From: Zygnema cylindricum
Lineage: Eukaryota > Streptophyta > Zygnematophyceae > Zygnematales > Zygnemataceae
NCBI GenBank assembly: GCA_037447655.1
Contig: JBBHKE010000108.1
Coordinates: 1-64,000 of the forward strand
Length of the DNA: 64,000 nt
Direction of reading: 5' to 3'
Shown piece by piece: positions 1 through 19,260 of this stretch (position 1 is its first letter; each line of letters starts with the position of its first letter). Below the pieces are notes generated by a model. The model saw only the letters and a list, made by a program, of their open reading frames with translations, did no database searches and was not told the DNA's origin. Position numbers and translations under genes: made by a program.

Positions 1-550
1 TAGAAGTTTCTTTAGCGTATATGAATAATTACCGTGGTTTACGCTAATTAAGAATTTGAAAATTTTGAAAAAAAACATACATTCTAATTGTTTAATAATT
101 CTAATTTGGGTCTTTGAAAAAAGTAAACGTCAGTCGCAAACATGCTTACACTAATATAGGTATTAGTACAAAATCTGACAAATCGTACACATATCGTACG
201 TTCACACAGTCGAAACGTGGTTGCTGGACGAATATATGCGAACGTGATATTTGACAACCCGATTCGATCCCCTTTTTAGACCGCACATTCTCATGCGTCC
301 GTGGTTACTGAACATAATGAATTGTAATTTTTCACTTAAAAAAGTACGTTTTTGTACGGTTTGAATCTGACCGTACACCACACTATTTAAAGATGACGTA
401 CTTCCGTTTTGTACGATACTTGGGAAATAACCCTAAATGGCGTACAGAAAAAAATAGAATAAGCTACGCTATTAGAGAATAAAAAAAAAAAAAGCGGGAC
501 GGAATTAGCGTACACTACGCTAATAGCCATTGGCGGTGTACACCGTGAAT
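1..550. mobile_element. Right part of a TIR transposon, cut by window edge
   Basis: Bases 1-165 closely match 50,848-51,005, and about 205-370 match 60,825-60,985, so this is dispersed repeat DNA. The right end at about 518-550 carries GGCGGTGTACACCGTGAATC, the inverse of the left end seen at 50,821 (GTACACCGCCAATTGC). These ends belong to a GTACACC...ATTAGCG terminal-repeat family that recurs at 36.5, 47.2, 49.3 and 50.8 kb. No transposase is visible, so it is probably a non-autonomous element. Confidence 0.55.
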
Positions 551-965
551 CGCTAACCTCTTTCCTCCAGTACACACATTTCGGATTGTGGATCTGACGG
601 TGGCGATTAAAAGTTAAGATTCACAGCTTCCAAATGGCGGTCTCAAATTGAAAATCGCACAAGTGTGTACGAAGAAAATATCTTTTCACTGGCAAAAAAA
701 TATTAACCCTAATAGCGATTTGCGGTGTACGTGTCTTTCCTTACCAATGCGCAAAAACATAAAATTCATTTTCTAAATGTGATATGACCTACCAATGCGA
801 TGTTCAATTTTCGGGACAATGTGAGAATACCAATGTGATGGGCCATCGTGATCCGCTTCCCATGTCCCGATAATGATCCAATATACATCAGCAAATCATT
901 ACCATACATACGGAGGACGACACCAGAAAACCCTAAACACAATCCGTAACCTCTGAAAACATAAA
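551..965. other. Unassigned AT-rich spacer
   Basis: No gene seen. It contains another degenerate ATTAGCG/GGTGTACG terminal motif near 705-735, so it is probably transposon remnant. Confidence 0.4.
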
Positions 966-1790
966 GTCAATGGGGACAAAGGAGGCAAGAGAAGAGAGGG
1001 CAAGGAAGATGGGAGAGGGAAAGGGAGGGAGATGAGGGTGACCACCTCGTCCACTCTTCTCCCTCTCTCCCTCTCTTACTCCCTCCACTCTCGCTTTGGT
1101 TTAGATGCTTAGGTTTCCGTTTAGGGAATCGATGGCGGAGTGAGAGAAGGGTAGAGGAAAAGGGAGAGCGAGGGAGAGTTGGTGGTGGGGGGAGAGGGAA
1201 AAAGGAAGGAACGACCATCTCTCTTCCCTCTCTCCATACCTCCGTCCATCCGTCCCTCTGTACCGCTCTTCCTCCCTCCCATTCTCACTCCCTCACAACC
1301 TACTTCCCTCCCTCCCTCCGTGCCTCCCTCATTCCCTACCTCTCTCCCTTTTGACCTCCCTCCCCTCGTCCCTCTCTCCCACCCTCCCTCCCTCCCACAC
1401 CCACCCACCCACCCTCCATCCCAATGATAATCCATATCGGCGAAGTGGAGAGAGAGGGAAAGAGGGAGAGAGCTTCCAACTCTTTCCCTCTATTTGTAAT
1501 GCCCTCCCTCCTTACCTCCCTCCTTGCCTCCCTCTTCCCCTCCCTCCCTCCTCTCACTCCCTCCCTCCCACTCTCCTCCCTCTCCCCCTAACTCCAATTT
1601 TTATCCTTCCATGCCTCCTTTACGCCTCCCTCGTGTCGTCCCCTTTCGCACCCTTCCTCCCTCCCTCTTCTCCCTCCCTCCGTCATTCGCTCCTTCCGTC
1701 CTCCCCTCTCGCCATCCCTCCATTCCTCCCTTTTTTCCTTCTTCACTCGTTACCTCTTTTCCAACCCTTCAAAAAAAAATGCATCGTCCA
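966..1790. repeat. CCCTCC-type pyrimidine/purine low-complexity tract
   Basis: Purine-rich up to about 1,040, then mainly CCCT/CCTT repeats on the + strand. The open frames here translate to Ser/Pro/Leu or Arg/Glu/Gly low complexity and are not believable proteins. Confidence 0.85.
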
Positions 1791-1868
1791 ATTAGCGGGA
1801 GAGAGAAGGAGAAAAATCCAGATTTGTCTCCCTATTCCCCCACCCATATATTCACTTGGCCCATAACC

Positions 1869-2995
1869 TGTTGTTCTACGACTACTGGAGCAAGTGGAGC
1901 AGCAGCAGTAGTAGTAGAAGTGGACATAATTCACTTAAAGAAGCTTATCAAGAATCCTACCAAACAGATGTTTTCTACAGCTCACCAAATTTGACACAAA
2001 GGTCCAAACTGCTTCAAACTATGTCACAGTATAGAATATCAGAAAGAATGAAAACTCCCAAAGTTTCAGCCCGATTGATCCAACATACACCAAGATATGT
2101 AACTCACAAATTTCCCAAAAACAGTTTGCAAATTACACAGTATGGAAGTCTGGATACATAAAATGTTATACATCCTAAGTCTTATACTCTACACTCAGTT
2201 GTCCTACTTCTAGTGCAGTACCGCCGATACAAGTGTCCCTAAGGGATACGTCTAAAAAACTAAACTTCCACTATGTCAAGTGCTCCTAATCACGCTAAAA
2301 CTAATCTATCAGTATACACTCAATATTAATGAGAATCCTATACAGGTGATTAGTTCAAATACTTGTTGTCTGCTTAGTGACACTTGTCTAGATACATCCA
2401 TCCGACTGTTGTAGAGCACCAGTCAGCGAGTCACCTGTTTATCCTCTTATGAATCTTGTCCGTTGACTAGATTCATATCAACCGCAGCTGCGCAGTTCAA
2501 TTCTTAATCACATTCAAATATCCGTAGCTTCGTCGCAGCTGCGTTTTTTCTCGTTGCGTCGCAACTATGTTGTCCGTACATATCGTATCAAATATTACTG
2601 CGGTTGTGCTTGTCCCGTCTGTATCGCAACTGTGTTGTTCCACTCTATATGTGACACGTACATATTGGTGTCGGTACCAATCCAAAACATGCACTGTGTT
2701 TCAAACGACGACGCGTGTCCCTATAGATCTATATTTCCACCGTCCTACTAATTTACTGAGACTGAAAGCTTTCCAAAACCAACACTCCCCTAAATCTTTA
2801 GATTCAATATCTCGGAGCAGCTGCGATGACGAACTAACGCAGCATTGCAGCATAGCAACGCAGCATAGCAACGTAGCAATTAAGTAAATCACCCAGTCCC
2901 ACTACATCTCAATGTTGGACTATCACAGTATGGCAGTATAGCAGTGCAGCAATTCAGTCATTCACTTAATCCCACTGTGTCACTACAATACTTCA
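1869..2995. mobile_element. LTR-like insertion, sibling of the LTR at 53,871
   Basis: It begins TGTTGTTCTACGAC, matching the start of the solo LTR at 53,871, and similarity continues patchily for about 900 bp to the AACA at 2,781-2,784. A 10-bp direct repeat, GCCCATAACC, flanks the segment at 1,859-1,868 and 2,996-3,005. If the LTR ends at 2,784, the remaining 210 bp with GCAGCATAGCAAC repeats is extra sequence. The 3' boundary is therefore uncertain. Confidence 0.5.
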
Positions 2996-3000
2996 GCCCA

Positions 3001-3410
3001 TAACCTTTTTTCACTCCTTTTTCCTCCCTCCTCTCCACCCTCCAATATAATGTTTAAATATTTAGGATTATAATTTAAAGAGAAGCAAGGGAAGGGGGGA
3101 GAGAGAAGGAGAGGAGGAGAGAGCAAGAGGGTGGGAAGGAGGGAGTGGGGAGGGAACAAATATTTATCTCTTGCCATCCCTTTGTTAATCTCTCTCCCCC
3201 ACTTTCCCTCCCTCCCTCCCCATGTCCCTTTTTCCCACCCTCCCTTCTTACCCACCTCCCTCCCTCGCAACTTAAGAGAAAATTTGCAATATCAAATGAG
3301 AGGGAGGTCGGGAGGATGGGAGAAGCGAGAGCTCTTTTGCGCTCCCAATTCCTCCCTCTCTTACTCCCTCTCTCCTCCCTCATTGTCTTTTGATGACACG
3401 GTTATTTTGG
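3001..3410. repeat. CT/GA low-complexity tract
   Basis: Alternating pyrimidine-rich and purine-rich runs of CCCTCC and GGGAGG type. No coding signal. Confidence 0.75.
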
Positions 3411-5071
3411 CTCATGCGGCCCTAAAGTCGATAAGGATTTGTTACGATTTCAATAATTGTTATTGTTTCTCGTTTCATTATACCGATTAGAGCCTTGAGA
3501 CGAAGTTCTGTTGTATTTTACTCATGCGTGCAAATAACATGTTGTTAATAAAGGAGTAGTTAACTTAATAACCGTTTTGATGCGCTTCCCTTTAGTTGTA
3601 TCACGTGGTCAACTTTGTATTTGTTCGGAGCTAAGTGTTAGAGCTTAACCTGCTGCCACACCAAATTGTGTGGTGCGTTGCTCGTCTTAACCGCAAAATT
3701 TTTTTGTATAGACTCCCCAATTTGCTAAACCCTTCGTTTTGGGCAAGCTCCAAAGCATTTGTGGCCAACCTACAAGGGATTTCATCCATTTGTTTCGTTG
3801 CTTGTATATTGGGGGGCGAACAACATCACATAACATGGTCTGAGATACAATTGCTACAATGAGGAGCGAAACATGTTATGTAGTCAAACAGGGAGTGTCG
3901 TGTATACTCCCAACAAGTGTTCTTCCGAATGTTATGTGTAGCCCCGAGTGGATTTTGTTTCTTTACACAACGCGTGAAAAACATTAGGTGACGTATTTCT
4001 CACAAACCACATCCCATGTTTTCTCACGTGTGGCATTGTATTCAACATTGTGAAAGACACGAGGTTGAATGAACATGATCAGGGGCATTGAGAGTCAACG
4101 AACAATTTCATACCATTTTCTCTATGGGTGTTTGTGACATTGGACACGTATTTTGTCAACATGTTACATGACTGCAACTCGAGGATCTTTACGTTAAGAG
4201 GATTGAGCAACCCTTCCCAATTTTCATGTGTGCTTTTCATCGCCAACATGTAATACATTGCTATTTTTCGGACCGAAGCTATGTACTTATTCGACAGTGC
4301 ACGGTAGTGAATGATGGTCATAGGCTTCAAGGCTTAATGCCGTGCCGATCAGTGCACATGGATTATATTCGTGATTATGAATTTTATTGTGGCATAGGTT
4401 TAGGCGCGGGTCCTCTTTTCCTTTTGCTTTTAGGGTATTTAGTAGTGTTTTGTTTTAATTTAGTCCCATAATTGTTTTTGTAACTTCGAGCTTCAAATTT
4501 ATGTTTTTGCTTTACATTTGTTTTGTTTGAAGTACGTGGGATTCTCATCTCTAAACTTCAACGGGTGTCAACAATATAATATTGATTGATGCTTTGTAAC
4601 TAGATGGTTTAACCATCCCATTTCTCGAAGATAAATAATTCTTACAAATTAGTGTACAATATGCCAATAGGGCGATGGCTGGCAAATATTTGTTAAACAC
4701 AAATTCGAATGCAAGATGGCTCTAGCTCCAAATGATATTACGCACGCCTGTACAATATTATTAGGGTTGCCACATTTACATGGAAATTGCACGAGTATAG
4801 TAAAGTACTATAGTATGCAACCCTAACCAGAATACTGGATGTGGAGTAAAATACTGGAGGTACCTGTTTGCCTTACCGGCAAGATACGTGCTGTACTATA
4901 ATGAAAACATGAAGTGTGGCAACCCACTCATGTTTGACGTTACAACAGCTACGATAGGACTTGGCACAATTTGCCCATTCCAGGCCCTGGAATTTTGAAC
5001 ACGTGTGAATTTTTCCTGGCCGAATGCCTCCCCTGATTTAGAAAGCGTATTTTGCAAAATAAGTCGGTGAA
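3411..5071. other. Unassigned intergenic DNA
   Basis: Open frames are short and match nothing I recognise. Inverted repeats with GGGTTGCCACA at 4,764 and TGTGGCAACCC at 4,915-4,925 suggest a small MITE of about 160 bp. I could not find a matching target-site duplication. Confidence 0.4.
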
Positions 5072-5074
5072 TAA

Positions 5075-6072
5075 GGGCACTTTCCCATGTGCTAAAGCTA
5101 TAGTTATTTTTTGTCGTTTTCCTTAATAACTTGGAAAAAAAGGAAAAAATTTGCAGCCGTACCCAAAATTTCAAATTACCACCGTACAAGTTGCGTTCCA
5201 TTAAAACTTTAGCTGCACCGCAGTTTGTCGTCTATCGCGATGCAGTTTATCGTTTAGCGAGTTTTGACCCACTTTCGCGTCCTTCCAGATCATCTTCAAA
5301 CTTTAATAAAATCACCTCGATAGGTGATTTTAAATAAAGTTCCACGACGTGGGCGAATTTCCATATGATTTTGCACGCGTTGTATGTTTTTGACAAAATT
5401 TTCGTCAAAAAAAATCCACTGCACGTTTACAGCCTGTACGTACTTTTTTCCGTGCACCTTTTTCCGTACAGAGGCAGTGGAGGGGTCTCGACCAAGGGAC
5501 GCCATTTCGCAAAAGCGAAGTCCATGAAAGCGCCTCTCTCTCTCTCCCTCTCCCACTAACGCGTATATCTCACAATTCTTGCAATGAAAAATGGCAAGAA
5601 AGGTATCAAATGAAAGATTTATGAAAACGATTTCTTTTGACTATCTTTGAGCGTATTTTGATGGCAAGTAGAGGGAAAAGACAAAAAACAACAATCGGAA
5701 AATCATGGCGGAAAGATTTAGAAATTGTGACGTGGGCGCTGTCATAATTGAGCGTGACGCGCGTGACGTCACAATATCACAAACCCGAAACATTTTCAAT
5801 ACCTCCACGTCGACAATGTGGCGTGCAGATAAAGCGAAGTGACAGAAACTGTTCAACGTGCGGGTGGACGTTTGAAATCGAAATTGAGTGGAAGTTTCGC
5901 AACATTTTGTGTACCGTTTATGTGTCACGTGTTTCGTACACGTCTACGCTTGTCATTTTTTGAAGTAACAAGTTATTTGCGATTACACAGGAATGCTCAT
6001 AAAAATGTACGGAGAATCTTCGCTAGAAACAAAGTTACAATATTCAAGTTTCGGTTAGATGGGAAAGTGCCC
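5075..6072. mobile_element. PIF/Harbinger-like MITE, TAA target duplication
   Basis: Perfect 14-bp terminal inverted repeats, GGGCACTTTCCCAT at the left and its complement at the right, are each bordered by TAA (5,072-5,074 and 6,073-6,075). A 3-bp TAA/TTA target duplication with GGG-starting termini is the signature of PIF/Harbinger (Tourist-type) elements. The 998-bp interior encodes no recognisable transposase, so it is non-autonomous. Confidence 0.75.
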
Positions 6073-6075
6073 TAA

Positions 6076-6985
6076 GGAAGGTTATTCCACAGGTTGGGTC
6101 ATTTTGTACGGTCAGTTGAAGTAATGAGCAGGCACCAGATCATATCCAGCCAGATCTTCAGACTCCGGCCTCAACTTTTTCAAACACCTGGCAATCGCCT
6201 GTGTCTACAATGCTACAGTTCAGTCTTATAGCTTTTAAGGGAGCCACACGTCAAAAATGGAAGTACAATAGCACGCCTTTCTCTTTGTCAACCAAATCAC
6301 GATACCACGTGTCGAACCGGTACACAAGAACCTATTTGTCTGACACATGGTGAAAAGTCGAATGCATCTCAACCATATCTGGGAAAGTCGAAAGGTCCCT
6401 TGAGAAGAGATCCGTACCCTCGAAAAACCTTGCAGAATGTAGCTCATAAATGCGCGACATAATCCTAACTGTCTAACAACAAACACAGACCTTTCCGCAA
6501 ACCTTTTCGCACATTTCATCTCAACCGTCCATTCACAAAGTACAGTAGCAAGTCCGTCCTACAAACTTCCACCATGTAATCCAATTCAGTTGTATATTAA
6601 AGTCCTTTAGCTTCAGTACACGTCAAAGATGTACGGCTATCCATCTGACCTTGCCGCCAACAAAATCCAGCAATGCAATCTTGTCTCACTTCCCTCCTCC
6701 AAAGGTACAGCAATCCACTCTTCCTTCTCAGTTCTCACTGCTATCTCCATTCCACAGAACCTCCGGAATCCGAAACCCTAACTTTCACATATTCCTACAA
6801 ACACGACAACTGAAAACTTACAACCTAAAAAACGCCGTTCACATAGTCACATCACCTTTCTCCCTGCGACATTTTTCTGAGGGAATCTGCTCTGTGATTG
6901 GCTGCGGGATTGTGGAATCCGGTGGGGAACTACTGTACTGTAGCTTTGGAAATTCGGTTCTGAAAAGGCTGCGAAACTTTAGGTT
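6076..6985. other. Unassigned DNA upstream of the PP2C gene
   Basis: No recognisable gene. A 130-codon open frame at 6,651-7,043 has no family motif and runs into the tandem repeat. The stretch may hold the PP2C promoter, but I see no convincing core element. Confidence 0.35.
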
Positions 6986-7331
6986 TTTGATCAGCTTCAG
7001 GATTAATTTCAGGATTAGCCTCGGATCATCAGCTGGGGATTAGCTTCGGAACCAGCTTCAGGGTTAGTTTCGTCATCAACTCCCGTATCAAGTTCGGAAC
7101 CAGGTTTGGGATTAGCTTCGGTAAAATCTCGGGATCAGCTTCATTATCAGCTTCGTAATCAGCTTCTTGATCAGCTTGAGTATCAGCTTCGGGATTAACT
7201 TCATTATCCGCTCCGAAATCAGCTTCAGTGTCAGCTTCGTCATCAGCTTCGGAATTCTCAGCTTCGTAGTCAGCCTCCGGATAAGCTTCGGGATCAGCTC
7301 CGGGATTAGCTTCACGATTAGCTTCACGGTT
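6986..7331. repeat. Degenerate 12-bp tandem repeat
   Basis: About 28 imperfect copies of ATCAGCTTCGGG / ATTAGCTTCGGG. Because the unit is a multiple of three, all frames stay fairly open and give Ile/Ser/Phe or Lys/Leu/Ile repeat peptides; these are not taken as genes. Confidence 0.85.
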
Positions 7332-7389
7332 CAGAATTCACAATTCAGAGGTTTAAGGTCGAAGGTTTCGGGCTTAGACTTCCGGGTTG

Positions 7390-7490
7390 AGAATTTAGGG
7401 TATAGGGTTTATCTAGGGTATAGGGTTCAGGGTCGCGGGTCGAGAAGTCTAGGGCTTGGGGTTGAAGGTTTAGGGCTAAGGGTTGAGGGT
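7390..7490. repeat. Degenerate TTTAGGG-like sequence
   Basis: Variants of TAGGGTT (TAGGGTATAGGGTTT, GGTTTAGGGC, AAGGGTTGAGGG) run up to the proposed PP2C start. This resembles decayed plant telomere-type repeat or clustered telo-box elements, but is too irregular to be a functional telomere. Confidence 0.45.
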
Positions 7491-7492
7491 CG

Positions 7493-7732
7493 ATGGGCGC
7501 GTACCTGAGTTCGGCGTCGGCGGGGAAAAGTCGGAGATCAAACTCAAAGGCGAGGATCAGGGATCCGGGGCAGAATCAAAATCAAAACACGGCGTCAGGC
7601 GCGAGATCCGGCATCTTTCTTTCATCGCTGCGGCTCCGGTCAATGATCAAAATCAAATCGAAAATCAAACTCAGCGGTCAACATAAGGGGAGAGCTCAAA
7701 ATCGGCTAAGGAGGCGTCGGATGGGAGGGTAA
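7493..7732 (+). CDS. Possible first exon of the PP2C gene
   Basis: The frame opens with MGAYLSS, which resembles the MGxYLS N-terminus of plant group-I PP2C proteins, including a glycine-2 compatible with N-myristoylation. After about ten residues the frame becomes Ser/Arg/Gln-rich and does not resemble the family. The +1 frame reads GEKSEIKLKGEDQGS, closer to the acidic region expected, so a one-base indel or an early splice is possible. A donor-like GGC|GTAAGT lies at 7,744. The conserved GWR...MEDAH segment that should follow was not found anywhere before 8,746. Confidence 0.35.
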   Translation: MGAYLSSASAGKSRRSNSKARIRDPGQNQNQNTASGARSGIFLSSLRLRSMIKIKSKIKLSGQHKGRAQNRLRRRRMGG

Positions 7733-7744
7733 TCGAAGGAGGGC

Positions 7745-8745
7745 GTAAGTCCTGGAGGGGTCAACGGAAAGGGTTGGAGGAGGGAAAAAGTAGAAAGGAG
7801 GAAAAGGAAGGAGTGGGTTGGAAGTTGATAAAAGCTGGACCTTCTTCCACGAGTTTTTTGTCATTCTCTCTTTTTCTCTTCCCTCCCCCGCTACCCCTTT
7901 TCTCCCTTTCTCTCTCTGTTGCCCTCAATTTCTCGCCCTCTCCTTCTCCTTCTTCCTGTCCCTCTCCAGTTTGCCCTTTTTTCTCTCCACCTCCCTCTCC
8001 CTCCTCCCGTGTCTTTTTTCTCCTCTCTCATTTGTATTGTAAAATTTAGACCCATTAATTAAACAAATTCAGAAACAAACATAACATAATAACGATAATT
8101 GTAATAGCAATCTGATTCTAAACTTTTGGGATTTTGAGGGGGAAAATAAAATGGAAAAAAACACTAAAAAAATATGGAAATAAAAAACTTTTTTTTTTGT
8201 TCACATTTAATGTTTGGTCTCCCTTTATTTTTCTGAAGTATAAGGATTCAGAAAAACAAAAAAGGGGAATAATGTTTTTTTTTTTTTGTCTTTTAACGCA
8301 TAAATAATCGCTTTGATAAATAATAATATCAAAAACAGTTTTTTAATACCAACTTCTTTTGAATCAATTTTGAAAAAAATAAACATACAGAAAAAAACAT
8401 CAATTTAAAAGCAAATTTGAGAGGAGAAACCAGTTGTTATCCACTCTAATATTATAAATTTCTTTTAGATCTCTCAAAAATTCTGATTTTTTTTTACACA
8501 TCCCTCATGGATTACCAAAATAGTTGTAATCTTGGTAAAAATCCCTTACAAATTCGATTTTTTTTTTTAACAAATCCTTTACAATCTCTCTCTTTCTTAA
8601 TGTATTGAAAAGCAATAATAAATCAAGTTACCATAGTCTAATTAGTTCAAATATTTACAGTAGTTACAATATGGGTTTTGGGGGGGTTGTGGGAGACAGC
8701 ATTCCATCATTTTGGATCTGGATAGCAACAGCTCTTTTTTTGCAG
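7745..8745 (+). other. Putative first intron of the PP2C gene
   Basis: A CT-rich tract (7,860-8,030) is followed by AT-rich DNA with several T9-T10 runs. The expected exon with the first metal-binding region of PP2C (MEDAH) is not visible here. Confidence 0.35.
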
Positions 8746-16192
<7,447 letters not shown>

Positions 16193-17670
16193 GAATTTGT
16201 TAACTGCGAGAAAAAAGGGAAAAGAAAGAGCATCGCCAAATGATGTGTAAATTTCATTGTATCACAAAGTCTGTTTTGTTTTGCGAATGGACTTTTTCTT
16301 AATCGTTAAGATCTGTCGGTCTGTTCTCAAACCCTGTTTTTCCATCTTCGTCTCCCTCTCCCTCTCCCTCTCTCTCTCTCCCACTTTTTATCCCTCTGCT
16401 TCTCTTTCCCCTCCCCCTCTTCTACCCTGCCTCCTCCCCCTCCCTCGTCCTCGCCCTCGCCCCTGGTCCCTCTCCCTCTCCTTCTCCTCCTCCCCCGCCT
16501 TTTCCATATGCCTCCCCCCCTGCCTTCCTCTTTCTCTCCCTCTCCCTCTTCCTCTTCCTCATCTTCACCCTGTCCCGCCCTCACCCTCTCCCCCTTGCCC
16601 TCGCCCTCTCTCTCTCTCCCTGTCCATCTCCCCTCCCTCTCCCCTTCCCGCTGCACTGGTTTCGTTCCTCCTTTTTGTTCTTTTGATGGTGGAAGCTTTT
16701 TTGTGCTTTTGTTTTGTTTTTTTGTTGTTTTTTGTTTTTTTTTTCTGTTTGTTTTTTTTTTCCTTCTCTTTTGTGCATGTGTTTTGGGGCTCTGATCTGC
16801 ACTCTGCAAAAATCTTTCTATTATTTTTGTGGCTTGTTGAGTCTTTTAAAGTTCAAAAAAAAAAAGTTTTTAAAAAAATTTGTTTTTTTAAAAACATTTG
16901 TTTTCAGAAAATATGACGGTTTTTTCGCTTATGATTTGAAAATAAGCGAAGGACAAAGATTGTAATCGTCTACCGCTGGAGGTCCCTTGATTGCCTTTTA
17001 TGTAACATTTAATCTGGCTTTTTGGTTTTTTTTTTTCGTTTTAAGTGAAATGAACCGTAGAAGGGACAGCTTAGATATTTGTGTTGAGAGTATTCTCTTT
17101 TGGAGGATATTTCCTTTTAGAGGATATTCCTTTGTGGAGGATATTCCCTTTTGGAGGATATTTCCTTTTGGAGGATATTGGGTCACAAAGGTCGAAAGAA
17201 ATTGGTGCGGGAACAAATGCAAGCCACAAAAGACATGGAAGTGAACTACAAGCTCGAAACTCAACAGAAAACCGAACACAAAACAAAAAATATCAAATTA
17301 AAGCTACTCAAATTAGTAATAGGAACCTTTTGAATCCCTTAGGCTTGGCGGGAGCATGCCAATGGAGTCACAACAATGGAGGATGAAAGGAGGACAGAAC
17401 CTTGCGAGTTGTCCTAAAGCCATTTAAAATTCATGTGTCAAAACAAAGGAAGGAGAGAACCAGGAGGGCTCCCAAGATCCCTCCTCTCGAAACAAAGCCA
17501 ACCACAAGTACGGAGGGACTCGTCGAAGGCAACTCCCAACCAGCCAAATAGCTCTGCTGCACATCAGGAATAAAGCCACCAATAGTATTGCGACGTGTGT
17601 GGTGCTAGGCGCGTTTCGCCAAAACATTGTGAACAAAAATACAATGGTCACCTTAGAGCAAAATTTTTCG
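16193..17670. other. PP2C downstream region
   Basis: Contains a CT-rich tract (16,345-16,660), T-rich DNA, then unassigned sequence from 17,180. No further gene recognised. Poly-Ser/Pro and Arg/Glu frames across the CT tract are artefacts. Confidence 0.5.
17096..17180. repeat. GGAGGATATTTCCTTTT tandem repeat, about 5 copies
   Basis: A 17-18 bp unit with the inner near-palindrome GGATATTTCC / GGATATTCC, repeated about five times. Not in a recognised gene. Confidence 0.85.
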
Positions 17671-17678
17671 AGTCTTAG

Positions 17679-18139
17679 AAAGGGATGTTTATAACCGAAA
17701 CCGACCAATTTTTTTTTTTCAAAATCTGAGTACCCTATGCCCGACTGGGTTATGTCACGCTCCTAAATTGTTAACCGTTAACCGAAACGCGTTTACGAAA
17801 ATAAAAGTTAACCGAAACTCGATTTCTCGCGACTTACTGTACCCGCCCGTACCCGAATAAGTACAAAATTAGTGGTACATCTCCCGTATACCTTCCACGA
17901 TAACAAGAGTACAAAGTACAATAATGTCGGATTATATGGACAGTACAAAATTTTCAATTGTTTTTTGCTTACCCGACCGTAACCGATTTTTTTTTTTTTT
18001 TGTGAATCAACCGCCCGAATTTGCCCGGGCCCCAAATTTGCCCGGGCCCCAAATTTGGCAACCGAATCCGTTCCGGATCCGACGCGGGCGGTCGGTTAAC
18101 GGTCGGTCACGGTTTCGGTTGACCGTTTGCGACCTCTGA
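17679..18139. mobile_element. hAT-like MITE, sibling of 48,185-48,917
   Basis: It shares long stretches with the 48-kb element: AAAATCTGAGTA near its start, TTGTTAACCGTTAACCG, and the end CGGTTGACCGTTTGCGACC followed by TCTG. The flanks AGTCTTAG (17,671-17,678) and ATCCTTAG (18,140-18,147) may be a decayed 8-bp target duplication. The left terminus is diverged. Confidence 0.6.
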
Positions 18140-19260
18140 TCCTTAGTGCATACCCGACTTCGTCGAGAATTCAGCGTCCGTACCGTCGGCAGCCAACACT
18201 CTCTCTGACAACACGACGTCGCGCAGTCGGGTGAGAAGCACAAGTACGGCTGGTGGAGATGGCTACGTGGCTTCATGTGAGTACCTTTCCTTACCACGTG
18301 GGAAAGACCTTCAACAGGCGAACCAACAAGGCGTCATGTTGATGTGCGAATTTAGCTGCTTCTGTACGCACGTGTACTAGACCAGCCATGAAGTGCAGGA
18401 ACCAGTGAAAGTAAAGTACGTACTTGGAAATGTAAACGTCATTCAAAAAATAAAATAGCCAGCTAAAATAGCTATTAAAAAAGCATCATCGACGCGCGGT
18501 GTCAGAGAGCGGATTTCCGTACGATCTGACAAATTTGTTTCGCTGTCATAATTTACGCAAGCATAACAACGAACGCATCACGTTTAGGTCCCGACAGCGG
18601 AAAAGAGTCCGTCATGAAAATACGCCCAGACGGAATGTCGGCAAAGCCGTCAGTACGGACACAAGTATCTGACGGAATTGGGTGAACACCAATCATGAAG
18701 TTTTATAAACGTTGAGCAGCATATTGGCTGCGTCTACATGTAATATACTTTAAGAGTACAGTACTGTACTGTAATGCCGTTAATTACTGCACTGTACTTT
18801 ACTTGTGGTGGATAGTACTGTACTGCACTGTACTATTACCATATAGTCTGGACTTTGAGACTTTGACTACGCGTTACGGGCTCCTAGATCACATAAGGGT
18901 GTCCACCATGCTCATCAAAATTGTCCACTCGTACGGGATATTAGTACTGTACAGTACAGTGGCCCCTAACAGCCCCTAAACAGCAAAAATTATCACCTCG
19001 ATTAGCAATTCCCATGTTCATAACCAAAGAAACAGATTCCAAGCTGCTCGCAATGGAATGCTGCCCTAGCTGTAGATCACCGTCTGGCTTACGTCAGTAT
19101 TGTGACGTCAATAACGTACAAAACGACAACTGCTTATTAGCTGTCAAAGTCTTGAAGACTTCAACTCCAGACGTTTTTCAGCCCTCTTTTTCATGTCAGC
19201 AAAATGTCAAGTGGAAAACTGCGACGCTCGACAAGGAACGAACCTAGATACGACAACTAA
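18140..19260. other. Unassigned spacer with GTAC-rich palindromes
   Basis: No gene seen. Between 18,755 and 18,960 there are repeated TACAGTACTGTACTGTA motifs in both orientations, which look like another small inverted-repeat element. Confidence 0.4.

Noticed and set aside
7390-7490. True telomere
   Set aside because: Repeats are irregular and short, and genes lie on both sides.
7112-7508. Repeat peptides of KLI or ISFG type
   Set aside because: Translation of the 12-bp tandem array, open on both strands because the unit is divisible by three.
17195-17500. Possible gene downstream of PP2C
   Set aside because: Short open frames with no recognisable motif and no convincing splice partners.
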